Below, piece after piece: positions 41,701 to 49,416 of a stretch of 64,000 nucleotides of DNA. Every line of letters begins with the position of its first letter. Within the stretch, counting starts at the first letter, position 1. Source of the DNA: Proteiniphilum sp. UBA5283. Its GTDB lineage: Bacteria > Bacteroidota > Bacteroidia > Bacteroidales > Dysgonomonadaceae. The stretch spans positions 1-64,000 of the forward strand of contig DHSP01000029.1 in NCBI GenBank assembly GCA_002408485.1, given 5' to 3'. The notes below the pieces were generated by a model that was not told the DNA's origin, made no database searches, and was given only the letters and a program-made list of their open reading frames with translations. Made by a program: the position numbers and the translations under genes.

Positions 41701-41881
41701 TGTAATTACCATCAATATCGGTAGTCGTTCCGTTTTGTGTCCCTTTCAGCAGTACCGTAACTCCTGGAATCGGATCGCGTTTGCTGTCCGTAACGTTGCC
41801 TCTCACTTGCATCTGTGCAAATGTGGCAATGCTGAAACATAGCCCAAAAAATAAAAATAATACTCTTTTTTTCATAGACAT
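38762..41881 (-). CDS. SusC-type TonB-dependent transporter (third SusC of the locus)
   Basis: From the ATG at 41881 the protein is 1039 aa; a longer frame to 41908 adds nine residues without signal character. Layout: signal peptide (IATFAQ), carboxypeptidase-regulatory-like domain (RGNVTDSKRDPIPGVTVLL), TonB box LEEIVVVGYG (about 102-111), plug (IESIEILKDAASAAIYGAAAGNG), barrel ending KKITFGLNITF. It pairs with the SusD downstream across 106 bp that contain leader element copy B. The promoter is in the divergent region 41882-42327: TATTTTTG at 42075-42068 with an HTCS-like box 41 bp upstream, and a 5' leader of roughly 180 nt. Confidence 0.95.
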   Translation of the reverse strand: MSMKKRVLFLFFGLCFSIATFAQMQVRGNVTDSKRDPIPGVTVLLKGTQNGTTTDIDGNYKITVPGQGYVLVFSFVGMDTQEITIGNQTTINVALTETTTGLEEIVVVGYGTMRKSDVSGAVASVSSKSLQNLVTPDAAAALQGKASGVQVLTNSGAPGQGASIRVRGYSSNSDKIGPLLIVDGLQVDNIQYLDPSMIESIEILKDAASAAIYGAAAGNGVVLITTKSGASAKGTSSITYDVSYASQRLARHPQIFGAKDFIEYKKMSGLPIETQLEANGYDGTDTDWFDAVFEPSWSKKHTITFQGGNNQGNYFTSINYIHNDGIVKGDKDVYKRLSAQINADYNIKKWFQVGTNTSIEKWSTKSVPHMTQYGSLMNSVLTIDPLTPVYYSSPNEFAPTMKQAYDEGKIILKDPSNNLYYATSKYITDDSGNPLLQRDRVDRENGGVSLRGVLFGNLKPVKGLVITSRLGYRVAQSNEHSFSTPYYATAQAKSDDYNISANANTSLYYQFENFANYNLTIDRHNITAMGGMSYIENSWDNVSTSAQGPDILKGYEPNFRYIDYVKSNMVDGVEKTVKGYGNLPGKSTQISYFGRLVYSYDNRYTLQANFRADAFDSSKLPATNRWGYFPSFSAGWTISNESFFAEAINPDAFSLLKLRASWGQNGNINVLNNYKYSTTISYNSSWYQYGVEDGAPSYGSKPSGLANPNLKWETSEQLDLGVDLRFLKSRLAISADYFNKKTIDLLVDINPVPEIGVGSTTVNAGSVLNRGLELEASWKDLIGDFSYSISANFSTLHNEVTYLDPSISRLEGATGGVDGTNNPIRTAFEVGKPIWYFRGYKYDGVNPETGEAIIRDLNEDNQISDADMTYIGKAIPDYTYGLNLSLAYKGLDLNIFGAGVGGNNIFTVLYRADTPMRNSLKYYYDNAWTPENKNASMPDPKAVATDWHFWGSSASMFSGAYFKIKQIQLGYTIPEDISRKALIDRLRLYVSLDDFITFTNYPGVDPETATVSTAPQRAGFDNGTYPQSKKITFGLNITF

Positions 41882-42067
41882 AGTGTTTAAAAAAAATAAA
41901 TTTAACAAAATATGAGATACCGAACTTTGCCTGTAATGAAATTTTTATACACAAAAAAATATACCGATATCATCGAATTCCTTCCGAAATCATCATGTGT
42001 TGTATATCTGTAGGATACCGGTAGGTGATTTATATCGATTTTGTTTTGATGGTATTCTAAATATTCC

Positions 42068-42122
42068 CAAAAATATGGTATTAAAACGGCGATTAGGTTA
42101 AATAATCTTTATTACAGGAGGA
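42068..42122 (-). promoter_or_regulatory. Candidate HTCS-dependent promoter of susC (minus strand)
   Basis: Box TTTATCCTCCT with core TCCTCCT at 42122-42116, then exactly 41 bp to a -7 element TATTTTTG at 42075-42068. A weaker half-site TTAACCT starts 21 bp after the first (42101-42095). No TTTG -33 element is present at the expected place, as expected for an activator-dependent promoter. Confidence 0.6.
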
Positions 42123-42152
42123 TAAATTCGTTAAGAATAGTTTTGTCCTCCT
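42116..42152. promoter_or_regulatory. Inverted pair of HTCS-like boxes in the divergent susC/GH43 region
   Basis: AGGAGGA (42116-42122) and TCCTCCT (42146-42152) form a perfect 7-bp inverted repeat with a 23-bp spacer. Each arm, read outward, looks like one copy of the box; the right arm reads TTTTGTCCTCCTAAATATATA on the plus strand, close to the site upstream of the GH43 at 48239. The pair sits between the divergent susC and GH43 promoters. Confidence 0.6.
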
Positions 42153-42185
42153 AAATATATAAAAAGTCTCCGTCTCCTTTCGTCG

Positions 42186-42252
42186 CTTGCAGCTTAATCC
42201 TCCTATCGGTAAAATTCATCCACCCAACTGTAGGAAAGGGTATGTATCTTTG
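42186..42252 (+). promoter_or_regulatory. Candidate HTCS-dependent promoter of GH43 (plus strand) with 21-bp direct repeat
   Basis: Box cores TCCTCCT (42198-42204) and TCCACCC (42219-42225) are spaced by exactly 21 bp, two helical turns, as in AraC-type direct-repeat sites. The first core ends 41 bp before the -7 element TATCTTTG (42245-42252). The second core covers the position of the missing -33 element. This would put the transcript start near 42257. Confidence 0.6.
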
Positions 42253-42327
42253 TTCAGTAAATGTATCTGTAGATTACTCTCATGTGTTATAGATGCAAAG
42301 CAATGCTTAAAATAACACGATAAATGC

Positions 42328-43692
42328 ATGAAAATACTAACGATAAATAATATGTGTCAAGAATTTATGAAAAAAGAAATCCTGTTATTGCTGTTTGTTT
42401 GTTTTTCTTTTACCGTGTACAGCCAAAACCCGATTGTGCGCGATCAGTTTACGGCGGATCCCACAGCCAGAGTTTTTGAAGGAAAGATCTATCTTTATCC
42501 GTCGCACGATATCCCGAGTCCGGTTGAAAGACTGAAGGAGTGGTTCTGTATGGCCGATTACCATGTTTTTTCATCCGACAACCTGATCGACTGGCAGGAC
42601 CATGGTGTTATTGTCAGTCAGGAGAATGTACCCTGGGTAGCCCCTGAGTCTTACTCCATGTGGGCACCTGATTGCGTTTATAAAGATGGAAAGTATTATT
42701 TTTATTTTCCCTCTGCTCCTGCCGGTGAGAACAGACGGGGATTTGCTATCGGAGTAGCTGTTTCCGACACGCCTTATGGTCCCTTTATCCCCGAAGCAAA
42801 ACCCATTGAGGGCGTTGGAGGTATAGATCCCTGCGTCTTGATCGACGACGATGGCGAGGCCTATATCTACTGGTCCGGCCGGGGTATGTCTGTGGCACGT
42901 CTCAAAAAGAACATGCTGGAACTGGATGGTGAACCTACTCAAATAGAGGGACTTCCAGAGGGTTTTAAAGAGGGGCCGTTTGTTTTTAAAAGAAAGGGTA
43001 TATACTATTATACCTTTCCCTGGGTAAAGGATAAGACCGAAACACTGGCGTATGCTACCGGAGATAATCCGATGGGCCCTTTTACGTTTCAGGGGATCAT
43101 CATGGAAGAGTCACCGACCGGTTGCTGGACAAATCATCATTCCATCGTGGAGTATAAGGACCAGTGGTATCTTTTTTACCATCACAACGATTACTCACCC
43201 TCTTTCGACAAGAACCGGTCGGCACGGATCGATGCACTCTTTTTCAATTCTGACGGCACCATTCGGAAGGTAACACCCACCTTTCGTGGTGTAGGTGTTT
43301 CGCCTGCAACCGGTAAGGTGCATCCCGACCGCTTCAGTGCAGTCAGTCAAAGTGGCACCTCCATTGCCTTTGTGAGCGATGAAAACCCGTTTGAGGGATG
43401 GAAGATGAAATTGGAGGAGAAAGGGGCATGGGTGCGTTACGAACGTGTCGACTTTGGTGAGGGCGGACAGCAAATGGTAAAAGCCAGGGTGCAGTCATCT
43501 ACGGGCTGCACGGTGCGCCTGCAAGCCGGGGATACCGGCCGCAGTGTGATGACAGAACTGGAGGTGCCTGTGACGGGAAGCTGGCAGGAGATAACTGTAC
43601 CGATAAAATACGCTCCGAAAGGAATACATGACATCCAACTTACGCTCATCGACGAAGGGATGGCCGAGATTGACTGGATCAGCTTCGAATAA
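42328..43692 (+). CDS. GH43 glycosidase with C-terminal CBM6-like domain
   Basis: The frame opens at ATG 42328, but the signal peptide starts at ATG 42367 (MKKEILLLLFVCFSF, cleavage near VYSQ), which may be the true start; I report the longer frame. In long numbering (454 aa) the GH43 triad is base Asp44 in TADPTARVF, Asp167 in GGIDPCVLIDDDG and acid Glu215 in FKEGPFVFKR. A CBM6-like domain (about 320-454, AWVRYERVDFGEGGQQ to GMAEIDWISF) follows. Such enzymes cut xylo-oligosaccharides or remove arabinose. It is divergent from susC and convergent with the HTCS gene, with a terminator after it. Confidence 0.93.
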   Translation: MKILTINNMCQEFMKKEILLLLFVCFSFTVYSQNPIVRDQFTADPTARVFEGKIYLYPSHDIPSPVERLKEWFCMADYHVFSSDNLIDWQDHGVIVSQENVPWVAPESYSMWAPDCVYKDGKYYFYFPSAPAGENRRGFAIGVAVSDTPYGPFIPEAKPIEGVGGIDPCVLIDDDGEAYIYWSGRGMSVARLKKNMLELDGEPTQIEGLPEGFKEGPFVFKRKGIYYYTFPWVKDKTETLAYATGDNPMGPFTFQGIIMEESPTGCWTNHHSIVEYKDQWYLFYHHNDYSPSFDKNRSARIDALFFNSDGTIRKVTPTFRGVGVSPATGKVHPDRFSAVSQSGTSIAFVSDENPFEGWKMKLEEKGAWVRYERVDFGEGGQQMVKARVQSSTGCTVRLQAGDTGRSVMTELEVPVTGSWQEITVPIKYAPKGIHDIQLTLIDEGMAEIDWISFE

Positions 43693-43711
43693 AAACTGCT
43701 GATCGTAAAAC

Positions 43712-43743
43712 AGAAACCGTTCAATTTTCATCGGTTTCTTTTT
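43712..43743 (+). terminator. Intrinsic terminator between GH43 and HTCS
   Basis: AGAAACCG (43712-43719) pairs with CGGTTTCT (43732-43739) around a 12-nt loop and continues into a T run (43739-43743). It lies 20 bp after the GH43 stop and separates the convergent HTCS gene. On the opposite strand the stem is followed by GTTTTAC, so it may work in both directions. Confidence 0.8.
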
Positions 43744-43784
43744 CCAAAGCCGACAGCTGTTTGCAGATCACTGAAAAATGGCCC

Positions 43785-46700
43785 CTATGTTTCCTGATTA
43801 ATAAGGGAACTGGGGGTCATATTGTATTGTTTTACAAAGCAGCGGGTGAAATATTTGGGATCGTTGAATCCTACCCGATAGGCGATCTCCGAGACAATGA
43901 TGTTGTTGTTCCTGTTTTTTTCCAATATTTTTCGGGCAATCTTCAGACGGTAAAGCAGAAGAAACCGTACAGGGGGAACGCCGGTAAGAGAGATAAATTT
44001 CTTATAGATGAGAGTGTAACTCATGTTCAGCTGAAGGATCAGTTCTTTCACTCCAAAGTTGGAGTCTGTAAAGTTTTTCTCGATAATCTGCATCACCTCA
44101 TTCATGAATTGCTGATCAGATTTACCCACTTCCAACACCGAAAGGTTCATTTCTTCTTCCATAAACTTTTTTTGACGCAAGTCCCTGTTTTTCATGATTG
44201 CGTCGATCTGCGCCATCAGGATTGACTCCTCGAAAGGCTTGGTGATGTACCCGTCTATTCCGTTGGCATAGCTCTCAATATAGGCACTCTCGCTCGAGTT
44301 GGCCGTAAGCAAAAGAAAAGGGATATGGCACAACTCCAGGTTATCGCGGATCTTCCTGCACAAAACGGCACCGTCGCTCACCGGCATCATCAGGTCAGAA
44401 ACAATGAAATCAGGTAATATGTTCCGTGCTGCCTCATATCCCGTTTCTCCATTATTCGCTTCGGCCACATTGAATTTCTGTGAAAGCATCTTTTTGATGT
44501 AGTTCCGCATATCAGGATTGTCTTCCACCAGCAACAGATTAGGCTTATCCCGGTCAATGGGAATGAACGGTGTGATGATGTCTTTTTCTGATTCCGGCGA
44601 TAGTGTCTCCTGAACCTCTTCCGGATCGGCTTTCTCAGAAAGAAATACCGGAAAAAGGAGCCTGAAGGAAACGCCGGTCTTCATTGTCGATTTCACGGTA
44701 ATGGTACCATTGAGCAGGGAGATCAGCTCTTTTACGATATGCAACCCGATTCCCGTGCTGCTTTGGTTAAAATGCGTAAATCCGTGCTGGTCCGGAATCC
44801 GGTAAAAACGGTTGAAAATTTTTTCACGCTCCTCCTTTTCGATGACGCTGCCACTGTTAGTGACCGAAATATACTGCATCAGGTTACCGGCATCATCTCT
44901 ACACTGGCAGGCTCGAAGCGTAATTTTCCCCTTGTCGGGTGTGTATTTCACGGCATTCGACAAAAGATTATAAAGAATTTTGTGTATTTTCTCTTTGTCT
45001 GAGATAATTTGATGGTGGAGCAAGCGGTAACAGGTATCCAGGTGGATTTGCCTGGCTTGCATCAGGTTGGCAAAGTCGGATGCAGTCTGATTAAACAATT
45101 GTGAAAGGTCGAAAGAAAGTGGCTGAAGGGCCAGGTTCTTGGTATCGAGTTTCTGCAGGTCAATAAGCTGATTGATCATTGAAAGCAGGTAACGGGCATT
45201 CCGGTGAATCATCTCCAGGTTTTCCTTTCCTTCCGCGGTCCCTGTCTGTCGGATCAATTGCTCCGTAGGACCCAGTATAAGCGTCAGCGGTGTTTTAAAT
45301 TCATGGGCTACGTTGGTGAAGTAGGAGATCTTCTCCTTATTCATCTGTTCCATTTGCAGTGACATTTCGTAAATCTCATTCTTCTGTTTGTTGATTTCTT
45401 CATTTTGTAGTTGTAACTGTTCATTTTTCTCGAGGATGTCGGACTGTGAATGTTCTAGTTCTGCAATGGAAGTAATCAGTGCCGAAGTGCGTTCCTCAAT
45501 CTTGCCTTTTAACAGCATCTGGATATTTTTTTGTCTCCGTGTGTATCCATACAAGATATAGAGAAAAATTGCGATACAGAACAACGCAACCATCGAGTAG
45601 AACCAGGTAGTCTGATAAAAGGGAGGATGCACAATGACGGTAAGAAATGTTCGTTCGGCAGACCAGGCATTGTCGTAATTGGTACACCATACTTCAAAGG
45701 TATATTTTCCAGCAGTAAGGTTTGTATATTTGGCATTTCTTTTTGCAAGCCCCACATTAGCCTTTTCGTTCAATTCCTGGATGCGGTGAAAATAAAATAT
45801 TTTATCCTGGCCTGTGTAGTCAAGGCTGCTGAAAGTGAGTTCAAATGAATGATGTGGTGGATAAAGATGCAGCTCCTTTGCCTGGGTGATGGATGTGGAT
45901 AGGTTTTTTTTATGCAAAAAAGGAATCATTTCCTGACCATTGCATTGTAAATTGGTCAGGGTAACTTTTCTCTCTTTTTTCTTGGGAAGGTTAATGAGCG
46001 GATTGAATGAAACCAATCCGTTTGTTGTCCCCAGTATTATTTGGTGGTCTGCGGTTTTGCATCCGGCTCTTTTATAAAATTGTTGAACCTGTAACCCCTC
46101 TTTTTCATCAAATTTAATCGCTCTTTTTGTATAGGAATTGAACAAATAGATCCCTCTCAGGGTGCTTATCCAGATATTTCCGTTATCATCTTCCATTAGA
46201 TTCGCAATACTTGAATCCGATAAGCCTGAGCGGGCAGCATAGTTGATGAAAGAGTATGTACCGTTTGAACTGTTGCTGTCGAGTTGGTAAATACCGTTTC
46301 CCATGCTGCCCAGGTAGATTTCGTTGTCTCGGGTTTCAAGGATACAGGTGATTTTTTCATTGATCTTGCTTAGCGGTTCATCCAGTTTGTTTTTGTAATA
46401 AATGCATTCATACCCGTTTCTATAGTCTTTCAGGTCGATGATGTAGATTCCGTTTCCACCGATCCAGAGGCGGGATTGCGAATCAATAAGAATGGTGTGC
46501 ATATTGTCCGGTATCTCCTTGGATCGGGTGTAATAGGGCAATCGGTTTATGTGCCCGGTGGCAAAGTCCAGCATTTGAATATGCCTGCTGCTACAAATCC
46601 AGAGTGAATTTCTGACCGTATCGAGGTAAAGATCATGAATCTCGTTGGAGAGTAATCCCGAATTTTCGGTGGTATAATGCTCAAAAGAGGGACGGCGAAG

Positions 46701-48008
46701 ATTGTTTTTCGATAATTTATCAATTCCTCCGCCAATGGTCGATATCCAGTAATCCCCCCGGAAATCCTGTACGATATCGGTGATGCTGTTGTGTCCCAGT
46801 GAAGAAGGGACGTCCGCACGATGTCTGTGAAAGGTAAAAGTCTCTTCGTTTCTCATTTTGATGGCCAGTCCTCCGTCCATCATTCCTGCAAGCAGATTGC
46901 CTTCTTTGTCTTCCAATACACAGCTGATGATATGCGGGAGCCCGTTTTCAAAAGTCTGCATCGAATGGGAGAAGTGGATGTTTTTTGGCGCCATTATGTT
47001 GACACCTTCAAAATCGGAACCGACCCAGATACAATTGTCTTCATCCACGAATACCTTATTGATAATGTTGTTATTCAGCGATTTAGATCCTGGTTCTTTG
47101 CCAAATTGCACAAAATGTTCATTTCGTTGAAATATATTCACCCCGTTTCGTGTGGCTATGATGATGTCGCCCGAATCATTCTTTGCAATATCCATAATGA
47201 AATTGGAGGAGATACTTTTCGGATCCCCGGGGTCATGCTGGTAGCGAGTATATTGATTTTTCTGGGTGTTCAGACAGTATAGCCCTGTTTGTGAGCCTAT
47301 CCACAAGTAGTCACCAAAGGAAAAAAGTGCATTGATCGTCAAATGCGAAAAATCAAGACTGGTGGTGTAGGGAATCTGATGGTATCTTTCACGGGAGGTG
47401 GAGTTATAGCGGAGCAACAGATTCTTCCCGCCAACCCATATGTCATTCCCATGTCTGATGAAGGTATTTACATCCACTCCCCTTTTCAATATCACAATCT
47501 CCTTGATACTCCTTTCTCTGTCCAGCATCACATAAGCGAGACAGTCGTTTGTGCCAATCCACAGATTTTGAAACTCATCAATATATATGGATTGAACAGG
47601 TGTTGAGAGAATTTCTTTATTTGCGCCGTCGTATCCTTTAAGGAACTCTATATTTTCCTGCGGAAGATTAATCCTGAAAATGCCGGCATCAGACCCCACC
47701 CACAGATTCTGGAAATCATCTTCTTTGATATCGTAAATATAATTACTTTCAATAAACTGATGCGGATAGACAGAGCCTGCAGAGTAATGTTTTAAATCGT
47801 ATCCGTCATAACGGTCTAACCCGTTGGAAGTGCCAAACCACATAAATGAATTTTTGTCCTTGTGAATTGCACGGATTGAATTATCACACAACCCATTGTT
47901 AATGGTGAGATATGAAAAATTATATTCGTTTGGTTTTTCCTGTGCCGTCAACATTCCATCGAAGGTACAGCTCAGCAAATATAAGAGTGTTGCAGTTAGA
48001 AGTCTCAT
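43785..48008 (-). CDS. Hybrid two-component system sensor/regulator (HTCS, XynR-like)
   Basis: This 1407-aa one-protein signalling system has a signal peptide (about 1-22), two seven-bladed Reg_prop beta-propellers in the periplasm (about 30-680, repeats such as LWVGSDAGI and LWIGTNDCL), a Y_Y_Y domain (about 720-798), one membrane helix (about 800-820), a coiled linker, HisKA with phospho-acceptor His902 in NVAHEFKTP, an HATPase domain (about 1005-1120, STGIGLHIVKELI), a receiver domain with Asp1205 in FIVSDLMMPVSDG, and an AraC-type HTH at the C-terminus (about 1305-1400, IAYRVGFNDPKYFTRCF). HTCS proteins bind an oligosaccharide in the periplasm and activate their PUL. It lies between two GH43 genes whose promoters share a box motif. 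Its own promoter has the full Bacteroides consensus. Confidence 0.96.
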   Translation of the reverse strand: MRLLTATLLYLLSCTFDGMLTAQEKPNEYNFSYLTINNGLCDNSIRAIHKDKNSFMWFGTSNGLDRYDGYDLKHYSAGSVYPHQFIESNYIYDIKEDDFQNLWVGSDAGIFRINLPQENIEFLKGYDGANKEILSTPVQSIYIDEFQNLWIGTNDCLAYVMLDRERSIKEIVILKRGVDVNTFIRHGNDIWVGGKNLLLRYNSTSRERYHQIPYTTSLDFSHLTINALFSFGDYLWIGSQTGLYCLNTQKNQYTRYQHDPGDPKSISSNFIMDIAKNDSGDIIIATRNGVNIFQRNEHFVQFGKEPGSKSLNNNIINKVFVDEDNCIWVGSDFEGVNIMAPKNIHFSHSMQTFENGLPHIISCVLEDKEGNLLAGMMDGGLAIKMRNEETFTFHRHRADVPSSLGHNSITDIVQDFRGDYWISTIGGGIDKLSKNNLRRPSFEHYTTENSGLLSNEIHDLYLDTVRNSLWICSSRHIQMLDFATGHINRLPYYTRSKEIPDNMHTILIDSQSRLWIGGNGIYIIDLKDYRNGYECIYYKNKLDEPLSKINEKITCILETRDNEIYLGSMGNGIYQLDSNSSNGTYSFINYAARSGLSDSSIANLMEDDNGNIWISTLRGIYLFNSYTKRAIKFDEKEGLQVQQFYKRAGCKTADHQIILGTTNGLVSFNPLINLPKKKERKVTLTNLQCNGQEMIPFLHKKNLSTSITQAKELHLYPPHHSFELTFSSLDYTGQDKIFYFHRIQELNEKANVGLAKRNAKYTNLTAGKYTFEVWCTNYDNAWSAERTFLTVIVHPPFYQTTWFYSMVALFCIAIFLYILYGYTRRQKNIQMLLKGKIEERTSALITSIAELEHSQSDILEKNEQLQLQNEEINKQKNEIYEMSLQMEQMNKEKISYFTNVAHEFKTPLTLILGPTEQLIRQTGTAEGKENLEMIHRNARYLLSMINQLIDLQKLDTKNLALQPLSFDLSQLFNQTASDFANLMQARQIHLDTCYRLLHHQIISDKEKIHKILYNLLSNAVKYTPDKGKITLRACQCRDDAGNLMQYISVTNSGSVIEKEEREKIFNRFYRIPDQHGFTHFNQSSTGIGLHIVKELISLLNGTITVKSTMKTGVSFRLLFPVFLSEKADPEEVQETLSPESEKDIITPFIPIDRDKPNLLLVEDNPDMRNYIKKMLSQKFNVAEANNGETGYEAARNILPDFIVSDLMMPVSDGAVLCRKIRDNLELCHIPFLLLTANSSESAYIESYANGIDGYITKPFEESILMAQIDAIMKNRDLRQKKFMEEEMNLSVLEVGKSDQQFMNEVMQIIEKNFTDSNFGVKELILQLNMSYTLIYKKFISLTGVPPVRFLLLYRLKIARKILEKNRNNNIIVSEIAYRVGFNDPKYFTRCFVKQYNMTPSSLINQET

Positions 48009-48034
48009 GATATAGTCGTATTGGTGCTGACAGA

Positions 48035-48067
48035 CAAAAGTATTGTTTTTTTTTCATTTCATACAAA
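48035..48067 (-). promoter_or_regulatory. Promoter of the HTCS gene (consensus -33/-7)
   Basis: On the minus strand a TTTG (48067-48064), a 21-bp spacer and TACTTTTG (48042-48035) match the Bacteroides sigma-ABfr consensus TTTG-N19..21-TAnnTTTG. The start site would lie near 48030, about 20 nt before the ATG at 48008. The complete -33 element contrasts with the box-containing promoters, fitting steady expression of the regulator. Confidence 0.65.
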
Positions 48068-48139
48068 CATAAGATAGTAACAAATCATGATGGTGGATTT
48101 TTTCTTTTATAAGGGATACAAATCATCACGTACGTTCCA

Positions 48140-48208
48140 GATTGAAAAATTTGTCCTCCTAATATAAGAGTTTTATTGCTTTCGATATAAAAAAACTCTT
48201 TATGTTTG
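48140..48208 (+). promoter_or_regulatory. Candidate HTCS-dependent promoter of GH43 at 48239
   Basis: Plus-strand AAATTTGTCCTCCTAATATAA (core TCCTCCT 48154-48160) is followed, exactly 41 bp later, by the -7 element TATGTTTG (48201-48208). No TTTG lies at -33. The predicted start near 48213 gives a leader of about 26 nt if the ATG at 48239 is used. Confidence 0.6.
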
Positions 48209-48238
48209 TATTGCAAAATTATATAAATTCGTGTAGCA

Positions 48239-49363
48239 ATGTGGAACAAGGATCAATATTTATCCCCGGCAAATATCAGATATAAAAAAGATCGAGGTGC
48301 AAACGTGAAATACGTTTTTTTCGTATCGTTATTTTTTTGTGCACTGTGTTTACAAGGATGTTTCGATAGCAATGATAACAAAAAGACGAAGAGCAAATAT
48401 ACACTTGTATCGGGGTGGGGTATACAGGAGGTGGCAACTGTTCCTTTTGATTCATTAACTGTTATCGATCCTTTTATTCTGGCCGATGAGGCAACGCGCA
48501 CCTATTATATGACAGGATCGGGTGGTATATTGTGGAAAAGTACCGATTTGCAGAACTGGAAAGGACCGTTTGGCTATATTGAAATTGACACGACATCGTG
48601 GATGGGATCCAATCCGATGATATGGGCTCCCGAACTTCATTATTACAAGGGTAATTATTACTGCATTACCACATTTACCAACACAGACATCGTCGTCGAT
48701 ACGGTTCCTGAGCGGTGCGATGTCCTGCGCAGGGGGACACACATCCTTATTGCCGACAGGGCCGAGGGTCCCTATCGACCGATGAATGACAACCTTTACC
48801 TGCAGGAGGATTGGTCTACACTCGACGGCACGCTGTGGGAAGAGGATGGAATCCCTTATCTGGTTTATAATCATGACTGGATGCAATTGGTGGATGGAGC
48901 GATAAAATATGTGCCGCTTACCGCTGATTTATCCGGCACAACCGGTGAGTCGGTGCTTCTTTTCTCTGCGTCGGATGCACCATGGCCCAGAGAGATGCAA
49001 TCGATCGGCGAATTAACCTTTGGAATGTCTTTGGGGGGCTACGTCTCTGATGGTCCCTTTCTTTTCAGGACCGGCACAGGACGTCTCGGAATGTTATGGT
49101 CCAGCTGGAGCAGCCATCGCTATGCACAGGGAGTGGCTTATTCTGCAACGGGCCGTTTGGCCGGGCCGTGGATTCAACAGGAAGAACCTCTTTTGGATCA
49201 GAACACAGGACATGGGATGTTGTTTCAGACCTTTGAAGGTAAAACACTTCTCTCGTTACACTCCCAGAGCCTGGAGGAGAACCCCGGTCCCCGAAAACCC
49301 GTGCTGCTGGAGGTCGATCTATCGGGTGATTTCCTGAAAATAATAGGGAGATATAATCCCTGA
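48239..49363 (+). CDS. GH43-like lipoprotein with altered acid-region residues
   Basis: The 374-aa frame starts at ATG 48239, about 26 nt after the predicted start site. A lipoprotein signal (YVFFVSLFFCALCLQGC, Cys41) begins late, so a GTG start at 48305 (just before KYVFF) is an alternative. The five-bladed GH43 fold shows base Asp77 in VIDPFIL and Asp196 in TLDGTLW. The region where related proteins, as I remember them, carry HEW reads NHDW (Asp213), and the later motif reads VSDGPFLFR (Asp271) rather than EGP. So the general acid is uncertain and activity may be altered. It is divergent from the HTCS gene and convergent with GH9. Confidence 0.85.
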   Translation: MWNKDQYLSPANIRYKKDRGANVKYVFFVSLFFCALCLQGCFDSNDNKKTKSKYTLVSGWGIQEVATVPFDSLTVIDPFILADEATRTYYMTGSGGILWKSTDLQNWKGPFGYIEIDTTSWMGSNPMIWAPELHYYKGNYYCITTFTNTDIVVDTVPERCDVLRRGTHILIADRAEGPYRPMNDNLYLQEDWSTLDGTLWEEDGIPYLVYNHDWMQLVDGAIKYVPLTADLSGTTGESVLLFSASDAPWPREMQSIGELTFGMSLGGYVSDGPFLFRTGTGRLGMLWSSWSSHRYAQGVAYSATGRLAGPWIQQEEPLLDQNTGHGMLFQTFEGKTLLSLHSQSLEENPGPRKPVLLEVDLSGDFLKIIGRYNP

Positions 49364-49374
49364 TGATATCTCCC
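49346..49374. terminator. Bidirectional terminator-like hairpin between GH43 and GH9
   Basis: A perfect 9-bp inverted repeat, GGGAGATAT (49346-49354) and ATATCTCCC (49366-49374), overlaps the GH43 stop codon. On the minus strand the stem is followed by TATTATTTTC, so it better serves the GH9 transcript that ends at 49417. Confidence 0.6.
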
Positions 49375-49416
49375 TACCAGCTATGCCGCGAGATTGTCGC
49401 CTGAATGCTTTCTCTC

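Noticed and set aside
42328..49363. HTCS/GH43 island as a recently acquired unit
   Set aside because: Strand changes are ordinary at PUL regulators, no integrase, tRNA or direct repeats flank it, and base composition looks like the neighbours by eye.
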